Shown here: in pieces, positions 37,273-48,109 of the stretch | How the letters are laid out: the number at the start of each line of letters is the position of its first letter | How positions within the stretch are numbered: the first letter of the stretch is position 1 | NCBI GenBank assembly: GCA_964036195.1 | Contig: OZ038453.1 | Span: 29,702,997 to 29,766,996, forward strand | DNA: 64,000 bases | DNA from: Sphaerolaimus hirsutus | Lineage: Eukaryota; Nematoda; Chromadorea; Monhysterida; Sphaerolaimidae | Direction of reading: 5' to 3' | Translations under genes and position numbers: made by a program | Notes under the pieces: model-generated | What the model was told of the DNA's origin: nothing | Database searches by the model: none | The model's input: only the letters and a program-made list of their open reading frames with translations

Positions 37273-37927
37273 TAGTGATGGAATGGCGCCATTGGCGCTT
37301 GGCGCCCTTTTCCTGTGGCGCCATTGGCGCTTGGCGCCCTTTTCCTGTGGCGCCATTGGCGCTTGGCGCCCTTTTCCTGTGGCGCCATTGGCGCTTGGCG
37401 CCCTTTTCCCGTGGCGCCATTGGCGCTTGGCGCCCTTTTCCCGTGGCGCCATTGGCGCTTGGCGCCCTTTTCCCGTGGCGCCATTGGTGCTTGGCGCCCT
37501 TTTCCTGTGGCGCCCTTGGCGCTTGGCGCCCTTTTCCCGTGGCGCCATTGGCGCTTGGCGCCCTTTTCCCGTGGCGCCATTGGCGCTTGGCGCCCTTTTC
37601 CCGTGGCGCCATTGGCGCTTGGCGCCCTTTTCCTGTGGCGCCCTTGGCGCTTGGCGCCCTTTTCCCGTGGCGCCATTGGCGCTTGGCGCCCTTTTCCTGT
37701 GGCGCCCTTGGCGCTTGGCGCCCTTTTCCCGTGGCGCCATTGGCGCTTGGCGCCCTTTTCCTGTGGCGCCCTTGGCGCTTGGCGCTCACTTTCTGAAAGG
37801 CGCCAGACGGCCTTGGCGCCCTTTCACCGTGGCGCCCTGCCTGAAAAGGGCGCCAAAATGGCGCCAGCAGGGTTTCAAGGTGAGCGTGGCGCCTGGCGCC
37901 CTTTGTTCTGGCGCTTTTCCATCATTT
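37273..37927. mobile_element. hAT-like element, TAGTGATGGAA end, with internal 32-bp tandem array
   Basis: Exact 8-bp duplication CTCGGCGG at 37265-37272 and 37928-37935. Left end TAGTGATGGAATGGCGCC, right end GGCGCTTTTCCATCATTT. Most of it is the tandem array described separately. Confidence 0.85.
37282..37790. repeat. 32-bp tandem array, about 16 copies
   Basis: Unit GCGCCATTGGCGCTTGGCGC + CCTTTTCC(T/C)GTG. Variants are T/C before GTG and CCATTG/CCCTTG. The 32-bp period is not a multiple of 3, so three frames per strand stay open for 140-240 codons with repetitive products. These are not genes. Confidence 0.92.
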
Positions 37928-38396
37928 CTCGGCGGACATCACACTTACCTAGTCTGGAAACTTTACATCTGAATAATGAACCGAACATTATACAGTTTTC
38001 TCATAATAATACTTCGTTTTTAGTATGGAATAAGTAATTACGCAATTTTTCACAAGATTTTATTCATAAAATTATGGTAGGCTTAGGATTCTGCGCATAC
38101 GTTGCGGTTCGTTGAGTAAACTAAAAATATCAGTAAACTATAAATTTGGTAAACTATTGAATCAGCTTTGAGTTTACCGTAATGTGGTATTTCTTAAGTC
38201 GGCGTTGATTACAGTTGACAAAAATTGAGAAAACTTATTCCGGTAAAATCAATTGCATTGAAATGAGTTTACTAAGGAGAGTTTTCAAATTCATCTTTAT
38301 TAGATTTTATTCATCAAACTACTGTAACTCTCCTTGCATAGTGTGCCGATCAATATATCGTTCTATCAAACTGAATTTACCGCTTTTTTATATATA

Positions 38397-38962
38397 CCGA
38401 GTTGAATAATTCCCGTCTTGAATACCCCCCCCCCCCCCTAGGCATATGTTCAAACTGCGTGCGATTTGAACATAAATGTTATTTTGTACATCTTAAGCAT
38501 CTTTCGTGATTCAAATCATAAAATATGCTTGAAAATTTTGACAAAAAATTCCGCCTGCTTGAATATTTTCTCCCTCAAAAATGTCTCCAAAAATAATAAT
38601 CCCGGGTTGATTATTCGAGCATATACGATAATTTTTTGTCCACCTCTATAATTATGTGAAATTGTTCCAAGACTATGTTTGTTTGTCTGAACTTTTGAGA
38701 GTTTTTACCTTAAGTATCAATAAATATTGTGCAAACAAAAACACAGAAACCTAGTTGAATTGTTGTGATTGAGGATGGCAAACTTTCTGCAAAAAGTGTT
38801 TAATTTTTTAGTGTTGTTCAAAAAAGACATTTCGAATCTTCCGTATTCCCCCAGGGGGTTTATTTGAGAGGGAGGGGGGGGTTAAACAAGGGGGGAACTT
38901 CAAGGGGGGTTTATAAGTTCATAGTGGTCATTTTGAGGGGGGGGGTATTTCGAGGAAATACC
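38397..38962. repeat. Two degraded TA-target MITE copies
   Basis: ATTCCCGTCTTGAATACC...GATTATTCGAGCATATACG (to ~38632) and CGTATTCCCCCAGGGGG...TTTCGAGGAAATACC (38842-38962). Confidence 0.5.
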
Positions 38963-39417
38963 ACAGTTTTTATTTTTCAAATTTTTTGGAATAATTTACG
39001 AATTTTCGAATTTTTACGATGAATTATGGATTGGATACACCTTGTTTGGTTTTGTTTTGTTCTTTATACGCATTTTATACGCATTTTCAACCAAAAATGC
39101 TCGACAAATTACTTCTAAGTGTTTTTCTATTGGTGAAATAAAAATAAAAAAACTTAGAATTTTGAAAATTCTGAGACGTTTTCAAATTTTTGTTTCCCAT
39201 CTTTATGTATGACTAAGTGATGCTTTCTCACAGTTATAAAGTGCCTAAAAGTCGTTTTTTATCTTCGAAAGTTTGTCGAGTATACAAATGTGTACTAAAT
39301 ATGACAGCCGAAAAGTTTTGGTGAAAAATTAAGTGTGTTTATTGACTGTTCGAAGTTTCATTGTTGTCCGAAAATGAGTTGCATTATAACTGAAATATGC
39401 TGCATACCTTTAGGCTA

Positions 39418-39704
39418 AAGTGATGTTAAAGCGCTATGGCGTTTTTGGCGCTTGGCGCCTTGCCCATGAAAAGTGCCATTGCGCTTTTTGGCGGTTGTCC
39501 CTTGGCGCAATTTTCGTCCGGTGCCAAGAACAAAACGCCTGGCGCTGGAGCTTGGCGCAGCGCCAAAGCATAAAGCGCCATGGCGATTCTGGCGCTTTGC
39601 GCCATTTTGCTTTGCTGACATTGGCGCCTTGCGCTATAAGTCGGAAAAGTGCCATGGCGCTTTTGGCGCTCGGCGCCAAAGTCCTGACGCTTTTTACATC
39701 ACTA
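39418..39704. mobile_element. hAT-like element, (T/A)AGTGATGT ends, GGCGCC-rich
   Basis: Exact 8-bp duplication TTAGGCTA. Right end GCTTTTTACATCACTA. Interior is a mosaic of palindromic GGCGCTTGGCGCC motifs. Confidence 0.85.
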
Positions 39705-39865
39705 TTAGGCTATTATACCTGCTGAGGTGTGTTCACTTTATAAAAACACTTTAAAGTGTTTTTGGTGTGTGTTTTTTTGCAATGTGGTCGCAGACATCAG
39801 TTTACAGCGAAAATTTGTGGAACTGATTAATTTGTTTTGAACACATTTGAGTTTGCCGGAATGCA

Positions 39866-40060
39866 GGTGCCATTCCCAGACCCTGTAAAAAGCCGTGTAA
39901 AATGTCAAATGTCATGTAAAGTGTCAAAAGTCATGGAAAATGCCCTGCAAAATGGCAACCGAGTCGCCATTTCCCAGGGCATTTTCCATGACTTTTGACA
40001 CTTTGCATGACATTTGACATTTTACACGGCTTTTTACAGGGTCTGGGAGTATTGCCTACA
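39866..40060 (+). mobile_element. Hairpin element (CAGACCCTGTAAAA family)
   Basis: CAG|GTGCCATTCCCAGACCC to GGGTCTGGGAGTATTGCC, a long near-perfect hairpin, inserted in a CACTAGT-type palindromic element. Confidence 0.6.
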
Positions 40061-41160
40061 TTATTTAATTTTCAACTCAAATTTTTGAAAAACTCATAAA
40101 TCAGCTTTCAACGCGTTTGAGTTTACTGAAATGGGTTTGTCTACATCAACTGCAGTTGACCAAAACATTCCAGTGAACTCAAACATGTCCAAATCTGGTT
40201 TATGAATTTTTAACTTTCAAACCATATGTCTCCGAGTATAATTCCCTCACCCCCCCCCCCGATGATGGTGCCCGGGGCACTATAAATTGCAAAAAGTAAA
40301 TTGCAAATTGCAAATAAATTGCAAAAAAATTTTTTACAAACAAGAAGGATTACATAAGTCCCTCACCCGAATTGTGGTAACCGTAGGGTGAATAATTCAT
40401 TCTTGATATTTGTCAACAGTAGTTGAGTTGACGTACTCCTCATTCCGGTCAACTCAAATGTGTTCAAATCTGATTTATCAGTTTCGGGAATTTATGCTGT
40501 CAACTCAATATTGTGCGTGAGTATAAAAATCTTTGTTTTAATTTCAGTGTCAAGTAAAATTTGAACTGTCACTTGAAATGTCATTTTTTATCCGTCACTG
40601 TCCATTGTCAATAAATAAATTTGAGGATAAAAATATGTTTTCGGCTTTTATTCAGATGGGGTATGAAGATTTTATTTGTAAAGTGCGTGTTCAATTTTTT
40701 CCTTTTAATTTACTATTAAGCCATTTCAAAACATTTATTTTTCTGCCCCCGGGCTGCACCCTCAAAGTTTTGACTTTCGTAATGTTGACAAATTTTACTT
40801 CGGATAAAAAGTTTCCACCCATTGTCTACATTTTCGGTTGTTTTTCTATTCTTTTTTTTTGAACGCCCGAAAAATGGCATTCCATCAATTTGCCATTGTG
40901 CTACAGGGTCTTTCGAAATGGAAATTTTCTTGAGTGTAAAATCGATAATTTTCATTGCCAGATTTAACAATGTGGGGGGTAATTTTGTCGTGTTTTAATT
41001 AAAGTTGTGTTGTAAGTTCTTACATGTAGTAATGTGACACGTGAACTTAAAAGTGAGAAGTAATTTTCTAAATAAGAATACTTTCCTTTTGTTAACTCTT
41101 GACTTATCACTCAGTTTTCTTTTTGTGTAACTTATCACCTATTATGACACTTTCTATTGA

Positions 41161-41918
41161 CACTCCCGGACCCTGTAAAGTGTCAAAGACCCTGTAAAAT
41201 GTCATGTGTCATGTGAAATATATGTTAAGTGTCAAATGTCATGTAATAGACGCTGTAAAGTGTATCCAAATCTTATTTCATCATATCCAAATATAATGTT
41301 TTTGTATTTAAATCTTATGTCTAAAAGTAAGATTTGGTACAAAAACCAGGGCCGTATCCAGGGGGGGGGGGCGGGGGGGGGGCCGCAGCCCCCCCCCCCT
41401 CCCGGGGCGAGACCAGAAAGTGACCGGAAAATGCGACTTTTTCAACGTCAGCGTCAAAAATTCTGCGCGCAAGCGCGCATTCTTCACCAGAGATAAGGTA
41501 TTGGCATCAGATTTGCTCCATGTGGCCGCAAATCGCTATAAATACACTCAATGTTGAACTTTTCGCTGTTTGGTATGTATATTTACATACGTATACAGCA
41601 TTCCATGGCGCTGACGCCAACGCCAATGGCGCCACATGGCGCCATTCAGCCACTATGAAGCTAAAATTTTCGGGGGGGGGGGCTGAGCCCCCCCCCCCTC
41701 GCCGGCCTCCGTAAACAAGCAGCCCCCCCCGCTCAAAAATCCTGGATACGTCCCTGACAAAAACGTAAGATTTGGATATTATCAAATAAGATTGGGATAC
41801 ACATGACAGATTACAGGGTTTTTACACTTTACAGAGTGTTTTACATGACACATGACATTTTAGAGTGCCCTCTTTGACACTTTACAGGGTCTTTTACAGG
41901 GTCTGGGAGTGGCACCAG
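41161..41918 (-). mobile_element. Hairpin element interrupted by a hAT MITE
   Basis: ACTCCCGGACCCTGTAAAG at the left and CAGGGTCTGGGAGTGGCACC at the right; the hairpin arms are split by the hAT-like element at 41347-41756, which is therefore younger. Confidence 0.6.
41347..41756. mobile_element. hAT-like element, CAGGGCCGTATCCAGG ends
   Basis: Inverted ends CAGGGCCGTATCCAGG and CCTGGATACGTCCCTG with exact 8-bp duplication ACAAAAAC. Internal CCCCCC/GGGGGG runs flank GCTGAGCC and GCAGCC motifs. Confidence 0.9.
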
Positions 41919-42688
41919 GCGCCAAGTTCAATTACCAAATACGCTACTGCGCGCATATCGCTTTTTGACCTTTTCATTGAATTTGGAACTGTAAAGCCAC
42001 TTTGCACCTGAAAGCTGCGAGTTAATTTCGATAAAGCCTAAATAAATATCGATAAATGCATCTGAATGTGTTATCTGATTTTTGATAAATTTGTTTGGCG
42101 CCATGTTTTCGCTGAAAAAATCTTTGGAGGTATATTTTTGTGGCTGCAGCGACTAGGCGCTTTTTCCGTTAAGTGCCAAGTCAGAATAAAGTGATAAGTG
42201 GTAACTAGTGAATTTATAAATGACAAGTCAGTGACATTCAGAATTCACTTGGGACAAAATGTGCACCCAATATTTTCTGTTAAAAAATGTAAAAACGCAC
42301 CCCCAATTTGACACATCTGAATCTAGATTACATATTTACTTTTTATAACGATTTTCATTTCTTAATTCAATGGATTTACATCGAACTTTTTGTTTAAAAA
42401 ACTTGCTCAAAACATTTCAATGTATTTATTATCTTTTGACATTTTCAAATCTTTGTTCCTTCCCACATTGTTCACGTATCCTTCCTTTAAAAACACGGAA
42501 ATACTAGGTTGTTCAAAAAGTTCTGAGACAGTGTATTTTTGCGATTGTCAGTTACCTATTTATCAGTTTGGTGAAAATGTTAATGGTAAACAATTATATC
42601 TTTATGTTGTTAATTTATCACTTCCATGACAATTGGGGTCTGTTTATATTGATTAATTCTCAAGCATTTTTTGTTGATTTTGCCCCAG

Positions 42689-42783
42689 AAATGGTGATAT
42701 CTTTTGCTTTATGCTGTATTGTCCTGTTATTTTTTGTGAGTGTCAGGAAAAACAGTTTATTAAAGTGCCAGGAAAAGTGCCAG
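42689..42783 (+). CDS. Possible membrane-segment exon upstream of gene B
   Basis: Acceptor gttgattttgccccag, 95 nt open (phase 1 in, 0 out) and TGCCAG|gtgata. It encodes a strongly hydrophobic stretch (VISFALCCIVLLFFV) then basic RKNSLLKCQEKCQ. T-rich DNA readily gives hydrophobic peptides by chance, and its phase does not link to gene B as modelled. Confidence 0.2.
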
Positions 42784-42941
42784 GTGATATGTCAAGTGAC
42801 ACGAAAATAATAATCAACAAGAATTTTCAATACAAATTGCCAGTTTGGTGGTAATTTGCATGCACAGTTATAAGTGAACTTCTGTGACAAATATTTTCAG
42901 CGACAAATTGACTTGTCAATTGACTTTGCACTCACAACTTC

Positions 42942-43092
42942 AGGCAGTCCCGCACCCTGTAAAGTGCAATGTGAAGTGTCAAATGTCATGCAAAATGTCA
43001 ATATAAATAAGAAATCTTATTGCACATGTTTAGACATTTTGCATGATATTTGACACTTCACGTTACACTTTACAGAGTATGGAACTGTCACC
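42942..43092. mobile_element. Hairpin element (GCAGTCCCGCACCCTG)
   Basis: GGCAGTCCCGCACCCTG start and CAGAGTATGGAACTGTCACC end followed by AG. It is nested in a GTGATAAGTGG-type element upstream of gene B. Confidence 0.5.
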
Positions 43093-43275
43093 AGTTGCCA
43101 CTTTAAAAATGCCAAATCAGTGATAAAATAAGTGACTCAATACTTTCCGAACGCGCCAAAGACATCCTTGTTCAAGTTCAAGTTCAAGTGCACAAATCTC
43201 TGTGTTTCAATGACAATTTTTCGATGTCCAGATGCAAAAATAAAGCCCTAAAAATCGGTCAAATTCCCGACCAAA

Positions 43276-46200
43276 ATGCACACTTGGATTCCCGGGCGGC
43301 CGGCGAAAATTATTTCTTCTAAAAATTCTACAAATAATTCTAAAAACTCGATCCAACAATCGAATTCTCTGATTAATGTTCCTGTTTCTGTGATGAATAA
43401 TAATAATATGGCCGCAAATCGACATTTAACTTCCAGGTGCCAATTTTGCTAGTGTGAAAGTGACGAAAAGTGGTAAGTGACGTTATAGGTAGGGTTCAAA
43501 CGATATCACTTTTCGATATCGATATTCGATATTCGATATTTTTTCAAAATTTTCGATATCGATATTCGATATTAAAAAATGGTCGATATCCGATATTCGA
43601 TATTCGATACGATATATCGTTTGAACCCTAGTTACAGGTGGCTGGTCAAGTGACAAATTGAATAATAGGTGACAAGTAAATCTTCAAGTGACAGGTTATT
43701 TTATTCACGGATTTGATTGTCAGCTGTAAGTTTATTTGTCTTGTCACTCTGATCTGAGGTTAAAAAATTTGAATCTCGAATTAGTAAAATAAAAAAAATT
43801 ATTTAGGACTAAAATCAAAACTCATTTAAAGAAAGGACAACACTTGAAGATTTTTACATGAAGAAGTGTTTTTACCAAGGTTTTACAAAAGTAGTTTTCG
43901 AATTTTCGATTTTTGGATACACTTCGACATTTCGTTTTTTTCCTCTATTTTTCTCAATGTGAAATAAAAGTTTTAAACTGTGTTTTCTACCCATTCAAGT
44001 TTTTTTTTGCTGGTGCAAAGAAATTCTATTTTCTGTTTGCCATCGTTACTTACCACTTTTATCGTCACTTCTCCACACTTGAAATTGGCACCAGAAAAAC
44101 ATTTCACACTAGCCGCAAAAATTTCCAACCGCCCCCAACTTTAAATGGACCAAATTTTGGGTCAAAATTGGTCACTTTTAGACCAAATAAAAGGGCAAAA
44201 TCGCTGCCTAAAATCAGTCAAAATTCCAGCGGAAAAATGAGGATAGTTTTGGAAAAGCGCCAAGCTCATTCACCCCCAGGTGCCACTCCGAGACCCTGTA
44301 AAATGCCCTTGACAATGTCAAATGTTATGCAAAATGTCAAAAGGCATGTAAAATGACCTCTCAAATTTCAAATGTAATACAAAATGTCAAAAGGCATGTA
44401 AAATGTAAAATATAAAATGTAATGCAAAGTGTCAAGTCGTGTAATATCCCTGTAAAAAGTAAAATATCATGCAAAATGCACTGTAAATGTTAAATGTCAT
44501 GCTCATGCAAAGTGTCAAGTCGTGTGGTGTAGCATGGCCTTTAAAATGTCAAACGTCAGGCTAACCGTCAAAAGTCATGTAAAATGCCCTGTAAAATGTC
44601 ATATGTCATGTAGCAATTTTCCATGGCATTTCATATCTTGATATTTGAGACATGTTGCATTACATTTTAAATTATACGGAACATTTTATGGGGTCTGGGA
44701 GTGCCCCCAGCAACGAGTCATTTGAAATTCAGGGAAACTAGTCAAAATCACAATTTTCCTTTGTACGGACCTCTGCAAGGTGAGGGGAATTATTCAAAAA
44801 AATTTCTTTTTAATATTTCCTTTTCTAAAAAAAAACAATTTTATTCCACATTTTCCATTAAAAATGGCAGGATTCCCGCTGCTGGAGCAGCAACATTCTC
44901 TTTACGGGCCATGTGCATATGCAAGTACAAATTTTGCAAATGACGAACTTCAGTGCCACGATGTATACCAAAGGGGCAGAAGTAGGCCGCAGGTTGGCAC
45001 CATGCGAAGGGCGAAATCTGTTAGCAGGAGAAATAATCATTTTGGTGAGATTTTTATGTATTTTTTACATTTTACATTTTTCAAATTACCAGTTCAATCA
45101 CTACATTGTATTTGAGATAATTCGCTCAAAGCCTTTCATTTATTTCATTCCAAATATTTATCTTTACAATTTGCATCAACATCCGCATAACCATAAATCC
45201 TTAAAGATGCCCTCTACTAGGTATTTTTACTTAATATTTAAATTACTTTATTTTAAATATGTTTAGTGGTAAGATTTTATCATTTTGCAAGCGATCTTTT
45301 TATGGGAATTTTTCATGCCACTTGACTGATCTTAAAATCAAAAAGTGTACAAGAAGTTGTAAGTAAAGTGCAACGATAACTATACTAATAAAGTGACAAG
45401 TTCATTTATAAATGAATAAACTGGTGACATGTGGGTTGTGTTCACTTAGTCATTTGTGAGTTCCCTCGTCACCTTAGTTCCCACTTATTAGACCACTTTA
45501 CTTGTGACTTGTCCACTCACAGAAACTTTACACTTTAGCTTTAGATTTACCACTTTGCCACACTTCTCTTGTGACTCCCGGTGGCAGTCCTCACCATGTA
45601 GATTGTCAAAAATGATGCAAATTTGTCAACAAAAAAAATTATTACTGAATATACTGACATTATGCATGGCATTTGACAAATTTGTATCACATTTTACATG
45701 ACACTTGACACTTTACAGGGTGCGGAACTGGACAGAGGCATCAAAAAGTTATCATATTTGTCATGTCACCCAAATAAGTACAATGTATGCGTCCATACCT
45801 ATCATCTGAACTCATAACCTTTCATTTTGTCTGAAAGTATGCATTTTTAATGAATCCATCATAAATAACTATCAGTTGTGTGGATGACATTCATTTCCGA
45901 ATAAGTTCCACACTTTACTTGTTTGCGCATGGTAAATGTGAAAAATATGGACTTTGGCAGTTTTTTTCTTGTTTTACTTTTTTCTTTTTTTATCATGATT
46001 TTGTATTTGCTTAATGCCAAATATTAAGCATGTTTACTTTTTCTTACTCAGTTTTGAAAGGTTTTATATTTAGCTGTCCTGTGTAAATAAATACAGTATT
46101 TCCTCGAAATGGGCACTATGAATTTGTGGTCCGGGAAATGCATAACAGACGTTCAAAACACTTACTGTGTTACGTTAGAACATCGTTTATACCATCTACA

Positions 46201-46567
46201 TCCTTATATAAGGCTGTAAAAACTTATAAATGGTGGTTTTTGTTGCATTTTTCACGTTTTTCTCTCAAAATTTCCACTCTGAAAAAATAAACCCCCTGGG
46301 GGTATTTCGAGGAAATACGGTATGCGAATTTCATGTGTATTTGAAACTGCCCATTTTAAAATCTATTTTTGCCACGAAATTGTATATTTTCCGATGTTTA
46401 GATTCCGATGTTTAAAATTTAAAAAGTTAAGTTTTATGTGGTGCAGAAATCATAAACACACATAATAAGAGTTTTATTCAATACATATTTCAGTTATGAA
46501 TGAATTTACCTGCGATAATGTGTACCGACACTATACTGGGCAGACACGATACTCTACAAACAGATAG
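43276..46567 (+). CDS. Gene B: basic 220-residue protein of unknown function, 5 exons
   Basis: Exons 43276-43436, 44095-44279, 44711-44779, 44871-45044 and 46494-46567 (TAG stop) total 663 nt in one continuous frame, with intron phases 2,1,1,1. The start ATG lies in ACCAAAATG, with an in-frame TAA just upstream. The first part is rich in asparagine and serine (VMNNNNMAANRH). The rest is basic and proline/tyrosine-containing, with PLYGPLQG and QHSLYGP as a loose repeat, then RRAKSVSRRNNHF, and it ends GQTRYSTNR. No signal peptide or membrane segment is visible. Donors CAAG|gtgagg and TTTG|gtgaga are good. Introns 1 and 2 are introners of different families. The protein may be the tail of a larger product, because a second long open frame overlaps the first exon (see findings). 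Family not recognised. Confidence 0.68.
43437..44094 (+). mobile_element. Introner, GTGCCAATTTT family, forming gene B intron 1, with nested hAT
   Basis: It starts GTGCCAATTTTGCTAGTGTG and ends AAATTGGCACCAG. The ends are inverted repeats, continuing inward as GTGACG..AAAAGTGGTAAGT on the left and its complement on the right. CCAG is present on both sides. The reading frame joins precisely when the element and one CCAG are removed. The body carries a later hAT-like insertion (43490-43630). Other members of this GTGGTAAGTGACAAGT-rich family appear near 42172, 45360, 49857, 51905 and 55350. Confidence 0.6.
43490..43630. mobile_element. hAT-like MITE, TAGGGTTCAAACG ends, ATATCG core
   Basis: Inverted ends TAGGGTTCAAACGATATC and its complement. 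The core is made of ATATCG units. Target duplication is GTTATAGG / GTTACAGG (7 of 8). It sits inside the introner of gene B intron 1, so it is younger than that intron. Confidence 0.75.
44280..44710 (+). mobile_element. Introner, CAGACCCTGTAAAATG hairpin family, forming gene B intron 2
   Basis: It begins GTGCCACTCCGAGACCCTG and ends GGGTCTGGGAGTGCCCCCAG, imperfect inverted repeats. The inside consists of many near-copies of ATGTCAAATGTCATGCAAA. CCCCCAG precedes the element and also closes it. Removal at GT...AG joins exon 44095-44279 to 44711-44779 in phase 1. Confidence 0.6.
45583..45735. mobile_element. Hairpin element in gene B intron 4
   Basis: GGTGGCAGTCCTCACCATG start, inverted arms with ATTATTACTGAATATACTGA, and CTTTACAGGGTGCGGAACTG at the right. 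It lies within the 1.45-kb last intron. Confidence 0.5.
46094..46320. mobile_element. TA-target MITE in gene B intron 4
   Basis: CAGTATTTCCTCGAAATGGG to CGAGGAAATACGG with TA flanks; internal CATAACAGACGTTCAAAACA shared with 21209-21457 (inverted). Confidence 0.75.
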
Positions 46568-46770
46568 GAGTTATGTCTTTGGCTGGCAGACGGCCAGCCG
46601 AGAACTTATGGAAGGCGTGATGACGACGAAGTGATGTGGTCATGAAGAGGAAGAGGACGTGATGGCGACGAAAGTGATCACGTCATGATGGAGTGTTTCC
46701 TCCGGACAAATGTACGGCGTAATGTCATCCGAGTATACTTTGCTACCAAAATTTGAAATAAATTAGTGAA
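46568..46770 (+). other. Probable 3' UTR of gene B with AATAAA
   Basis: GC-richer than its surroundings, it follows the TAG of gene B. It contains a perfect small hairpin (GGCTGGC...GCCAGCC near 46580-46600) and an AATAAA at 46757-46762. The stretch near 46683-46745 resembles part of the dispersed repeat in gene A intron 1 (14118-14185). An inverted-repeat element starts directly afterwards, so the true cleavage site is uncertain. Confidence 0.4.
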
Positions 46771-47168
46771 CTCTTAAACCTGCTTTGAATGCATCTGAGT
46801 TTACCAGAATGATTTATTTCTACTCTCCATCAATTGTAGTTGACGAACACCTCATTCCGGTAAACTCAAATTATCGCTCAAAGATAATTTTTGAGTTTTT
46901 AAATATTCAGTTGAAAACTAATGTGTGTAGGTGCAAGGTGTTTTTAAGACTTTTGAGACACGTCACACGTTTGCGTGCATGAAAAGTGACTTGGTGAATA
47001 GATAGTCTGTTTTCATTCATGAAAACTGAAGGTTTTGTTAAAAGTTTAGAAAAAATGTTACACTGTACCAAATAACTTAAAGTTGAGAGCACATTTTAGT
47101 ATATAAATAGGTACTGCGTATATATGCGTGTGCAGAATCGTAACTGCGTAATAAAACATTTCCACACC

Positions 47169-47606
47169 CAGGGACGTATCCAGAATTTTTGAGCGGGGGG
47201 GTGGGCTTCTTGTTTACGGAGCCCGGCGAACGGGGGGGGGGCTCAGACCCCCCCCCCCCAAAATTTTTGCCTGTATAGTGACGGAATGGCGCCATAGCGC
47301 TAGCGCCATTCGTAGGCGCCACGCCATGGCGTCATTGGCGTTGGCGCCAGCGCCAGAAAGCGCTGTAAATGTATGTAAATATACGTACATTCACAGCGAA
47401 AGGTACATTTTTGGGTGCATTTTCTGGTATATGTTCCACGGGGACCGATATACTGATAATAGAGTGGGTTGAGGGGGTAAATCCCGAATTTTTGCATACA
47501 CCGTCGGAAATTTGTACTAAAAAGTGCATTTTCGGGGGGTTTTCATGTCTCACCCCGGGAAGGGGGGGCTGCAGCCCCCCCGCCCCCCCCCCTGGATACG
47601 CCCTTG
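47169..47606. mobile_element. hAT-like element, CAGGGACGTATCCAG ends
   Basis: Ends CAGGGACGTATCCAG and CTGGATACGCCCTTG with exact 8-bp duplication TCCACACC. Contains a GGCGCCA-rich internal stretch at 47285-47360. Confidence 0.9.
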
Positions 47607-48109
47607 TCCACACCCAAAGTAGCCACACACACATACTGTCAATTCAGATTTTGTTTGACAGGCTGCAGGACGTTTTCCCAACTTTTATGTATCTGAAAAC
47701 TTAAAAAATAAATATTTACGATTTTGCAAATTCCCTTCTGCATACTTAAAGTTATGAACTTGCTCACGCCCAATTTGCATGGTTCCATTGGTGAAATCAT
47801 GCATTTTTTCTCTTAATTTGATTTGATTATATGATACCTGATTGCATGCGATACTTTGATTAAATTCGAACTTTTCTATGAATTTTTTGACACTTGAAAA
47901 CTGGATTTTTGGAATGTCGCTTGATTTTGCGCATTTCTGGTTTTTCTCGATTTGATTTCCTTTTTTGAAAATATTCATTTTGCACCGATTTTATGATGGA
48001 ATATCGTGAAACGTTGCGTTGTTTCTATCATTTTGAATTGAAAATTGATATTTAAAACCGCAAGAGTTCAATTTTTCTTCAATTTTTGAGTCGCTAATTG
48101 TCATGAATT

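Noticed and set aside
37175..38037. Open frames of 138-240 codons on both strands rich in GKGRQAPMAPREKG or ALGALFPWRHWRLAPF
   Set aside because: They are translations of the 32-bp tandem array in three frames on each strand; the flanks are hAT ends.
40716..40970. Minus-strand 84-codon frame with a plus-strand 94-codon frame opposite
   Set aside because: Both look plausible but neither has a good splice pair; the strand cannot be chosen and chance frames of this size are expected.
42505..42530. TAGGTTGTTCAAAAAGTTCT, similar to mariner ends
   Set aside because: No matching inverted end was found nearby, so it is not called as an element.
47685..47978. Minus-strand 97-codon lysine-rich frame with a possible donor at 47837
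   Set aside because: Frames of this length are expected by chance in this much AT-rich sequence, and no partner exon was found.
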